A stretch of 64,000 bases of DNA from Cognatishimia sp. MH4019. Its GTDB lineage: Bacteria; Pseudomonadota; Alphaproteobacteria; Rhodobacterales; Rhodobacteraceae. Both the position numbers and the translations under genes were made by a program. This document shows positions 61,921 through 64,000 of the stretch, in pieces. The stretch lies in contig NZ_JAHTBL010000002.1 in NCBI RefSeq assembly GCF_020177595.1, positions 248,001 through 312,000 on the forward strand. Direction: 5' to 3'. Numbering within the stretch: the stretch's first letter is position 1; the number at the start of each line of letters is the position of its first letter. Below the pieces are notes generated by a model that saw nothing but the letters and a program-made list of their open reading frames with translations, did no database searches and was not told the DNA's origin.

Positions 61921-62808
61921 ATGACAGCCACACTCAAGCAGCTTGAAACCTTTGTCTGGGTCGCTGCCTTGGGCAGCTTTCGCCGCACAGCAGACAAGCT
62001 GAACACCACGCAGCCCAATATCTCGGTCCGGATTTCGGGACTGGAAGCGAGCCTGGGTGTAAAGCTCTTTGATCGGGATGCGGGATCGGTCACGCTGACG
62101 GCGGCGGGGACCAGTTTGCTGGAGCCTGCGCAGCGCGTACTGGACGCAGCGGATGCATTTGCCGAGCAAGCCGGGACGGCCGCGCGACAATCCGGCGTGA
62201 TCCGCCTTGGGGTGACCGAGATCATCGTGCAAAGCTGGCTTGGCCGCTTCCTGAAAGAGCTGCGCGCGCTATACCCCGAAACAGTCGTGGAACTGGTCGT
62301 CGATCTGTCGGCAGAGCTGGAAAAAGACCTGACCGACCGCGCCCTTGATCTGGCCTTGATGAACGGCCCGGTGCCGGACCCGGCGATCCACAGCGTTGCT
62401 TTGGGCGACGTGCCGCTGATGTGGGTGGCGGCACCTGAGATTGCAAAGACGGTAACCGGGTTGGACGCGGTCTCCCGTCACCCGGTGCTGACATTTTCGC
62501 GCAAAACCGTCCCCTATGCAGAACTGGCCGCCTATTTTCGCGACCATCCCGCCGGGCCGGTGCGCCTTGTGCCGTCCAACAATCTAGCCGCCTGCGTGCA
62601 GATGACCGTCGACGGGTTGGGCATCGCCGCCCTTCCGCGCATCCTGATCAAAGACGCGCTGGCAGGGGGGCGGCTGGTCCCACTGGATGTCGATTGGTGC
62701 CCTGCCCCGCTGCGCTTCACGGCGTGCTACGCCCATACGCCCTCAAGGTCGGTCGTGCGCAACGCGGCAGAGCTGGCACAGGCGATTGCACTGGAAGACA
62801 TGCGATAA
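61921..62808 (+). CDS. LysR family transcriptional regulator
   Basis: A 295-residue LysR regulator with the N-terminal winged helix-turn-helix (LKQLETFVWVAALGSFRRTADKLNTTQPNISVRISGLEASLGVKLFDRDAGSVTLTAAGTSLL) and a periplasmic-binding-like effector domain. GGAGA lies five bases before the ATG. It precedes a hydantoinase A gene on the same strand (92-base gap), suggesting control of hydantoin or 5-oxoproline use. Confidence 0.92.
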   Translation: MTATLKQLETFVWVAALGSFRRTADKLNTTQPNISVRISGLEASLGVKLFDRDAGSVTLTAAGTSLLEPAQRVLDAADAFAEQAGTAARQSGVIRLGVTEIIVQSWLGRFLKELRALYPETVVELVVDLSAELEKDLTDRALDLALMNGPVPDPAIHSVALGDVPLMWVAAPEIAKTVTGLDAVSRHPVLTFSRKTVPYAELAAYFRDHPAGPVRLVPSNNLAACVQMTVDGLGIAALPRILIKDALAGGRLVPLDVDWCPAPLRFTACYAHTPSRSVVRNAAELAQAIALEDMR

Positions 62809-62900
62809 AGAGCATCTATCACTTCAATATAAATGAATAATTAGAAATGATCGCAAGGCACGGTTAGGCTGATCGGGTTCCTCTTGCGAAAGGCTCCCCC

Positions 62901-64000
62901 ATGCCCGCGTCTTCCGTTCGTCTTGGCGTTGATATCGGCGGCACATTTACCGATGTCGTGTTGGAGCATGGGACGGCCCAATATTCCACCAAAGTGCTGA
63001 CGACCTATGCCGCGCCAGAGAACGCGATACTGGACGGAATGAGACAGGTTTGCGCCAAAGCAGGGGTCACGCCGGATCAGATCACCCAGATCATTCACGG
63101 CACCACATTGGCAACCAATGCGCTGATTGAGCGGCGCGGGGCGAAGACGGCTTTGATCACGACGCAAGGGTTCCGCGATGTGATCGAGATGCGCACCGAA
63201 TCCCGGTTCGAACAATATGATTTGAACCTGGAACTGCCTGAACCTTTGTTGCCACGTCAGTCGCGCTTTACCGTGGCCGAGCGGGTCAGTGCGTCGGGCG
63301 AGGTGCTGATCGCGCTGGAGCGTGCCGAGGTGGAAACGCTGGCAGATCGCATCGCCGAGGCCGGGTATACAAGCGTCGCGGTGGGGCTGATCCATTCGTA
63401 TCTGAACGACGCCCACGAGCAGATGATCCGCGCCGTTCTGGCCGAAAAACTGCCCGATGTGATGGTGTCGCTCTCCTCGGAGGTCTCACCGCAGATGCGC
63501 GAATACGAGCGGTTCAACACGGTCTGCGCCAACGCCTATATCAAGCCGCTGATGAAAAGCTATCTCAGCCGTCTGGAAGGGCGTCTGGCCGAGGAAGGCG
63601 CGCTCTGCCCGATCTTTTTGATGCATTCCGGTGGCGGAATTATCAGCCTTGAAAGCGCGGCAGAGTTTCCGGTTCGGCTGGTGGAATCCGGCCCCGCGGG
63701 GGGTGCCGTCTTCGCCGCGGATATCGCCGCGCGCTACGGGTTGGACAAGGTTCTGAGCTTCGACATGGGCGGGACCACCGCGAAGATTTGTCTGATCAAG
63801 AACCAGACGCCGAAGACCAGCCGCGTGTTTGAGGTGGCGCGGACATATCGGTTCAAGAAAGGCTCTGGTATGCCCATCTCAATCCCCGTGATCGACATGG
63901 TCGAGATCGGCGCAGGCGGCGGGTCGCTGGCTCATGTGGATGCGCTGCGCCAGATCCGCGTGGGGCCGGAAAGTGCCGGGTCCGAGCCGGGGCCAGCCTG
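62901..64000 (+). CDS. Hydantoinase/oxoprolinase family protein, subunit A (partial)
   Basis: The first 366 codons of a HyuA-type ATP-dependent amidohydrolase; the gene runs off the window. The opening VRLGVDIGGTFTDVVLEHG is the actin-like phosphate-1 motif, followed by IIHGTTLATNALIERRGAKTALITTQGFRDVIEMRTESRFEQYDL and SFDMGGTTAKICLI (phosphate 2). Members open N-methylhydantoin, 5-oxoproline or, in a subgroup, carboxylate acetone. GAAAGG lies nine bases before the ATG. A HyuB gene is expected outside the window. Confidence 0.9.
   Translation, partial: MPASSVRLGVDIGGTFTDVVLEHGTAQYSTKVLTTYAAPENAILDGMRQVCAKAGVTPDQITQIIHGTTLATNALIERRGAKTALITTQGFRDVIEMRTESRFEQYDLNLELPEPLLPRQSRFTVAERVSASGEVLIALERAEVETLADRIAEAGYTSVAVGLIHSYLNDAHEQMIRAVLAEKLPDVMVSLSSEVSPQMREYERFNTVCANAYIKPLMKSYLSRLEGRLAEEGALCPIFLMHSGGGIISLESAAEFPVRLVESGPAGGAVFAADIAARYGLDKVLSFDMGGTTAKICLIKNQTPKTSRVFEVARTYRFKKGSGMPISIPVIDMVEIGAGGGSLAHVDALRQIRVGPESAGSEPGPA

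Overview
The window is about 64 kb of GC-rich chromosomal DNA from an alphaproteobacterium. Protein sequences and neighbourhoods point to the family Rhodobacteraceae, Roseobacter group. Supporting signs are TRAP transporters, glutathione-dependent formaldehyde oxidation genes, a DUF2794 protein, the Anbu/transglutaminase/alpha-E/ATP-grasp block, a SitABCD-type operon with Mur-like boxes, and a recurrent GAG(G)TATTT element after stop codons. I saw no prophage, CRISPR array, insertion sequence or rRNA operon. One tRNA gene (Pro, CGG) is present.

Layout. 1-5.8 kb: CPBP protease end, accD, folC, a LysM protein, zapE and an MFS transporter. 5.8-13.7 kb: a leftward run (AEC transporter, S-formylglutathione hydrolase, YaiI-like, HAD phosphatase, ornithine-cyclodeaminase-like, alpha/beta hydrolase), then a small secreted peptide and a TetR regulator, a NYN protein and the formaldehyde dehydrogenase. 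13.7-20.9 kb: an I78 inhibitor, DUF2794, an NlpC/P60 peptidase with a leucyl aminopeptidase, a beta-carbonic anhydrase, asd and a DEAD-box helicase. 20.9-30.7 kb: a UspA/SulP pair, a BciB/FrhB-like flavoprotein, a PfkB kinase, and a dabB-dabA inorganic-carbon uptake pair facing a LysR gene. 30.6-34.6 kb: the four-gene Anbu proteasome-like cluster. 34.8-40.1 kb: a ferric iron binding protein and a two-gene RND efflux system. 40.1-45.2 kb: a LacI remnant joined to a TRAP operon with SMP-30, OsmC and AhpD-like genes. 45.2-54 kb: tRNA-Pro, a DMT transporter and leuB, leuD, leuC interleaved with a nuclease-like gene, a membrane protein and a HupE/DUF4198 pair. 54-64 kb: a SOUL protein, an MscS channel, a four-gene Mn/Zn ABC operon, a ferric iron permease, a LysR regulator and the start of a hydantoinase A gene.

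Genes that seem to work together: (1) FrmA and FghA carry out successive steps of glutathione-dependent formaldehyde oxidation. (2) beta-carbonic anhydrase, SulP and DabA/DabB could all serve CO2/bicarbonate supply; DabA keeps the C-x-D, H and C pattern expected for its zinc site. (3) The Anbu block is a known but functionally unresolved predicted peptide-making and peptide-processing system. (4) The TetR gene, the peptide gene and perhaps the AEC gene share three related 12-bp operator-like sites (AACTNNTSGGTT-like), two of them between apparent -35 and -10 elements. (5) The Mn/Zn operon has two 17-bp palindromes over its promoter.

The most unusual features are the TetR/secreted-peptide module, the apparent deletion that fused a LacI gene to the TRAP binding-protein gene and removed the start of both, the DAB locus, and two related perfect palindromes in a convergent intergenic region. 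All functions are read from sequence alone; no database search was possible.
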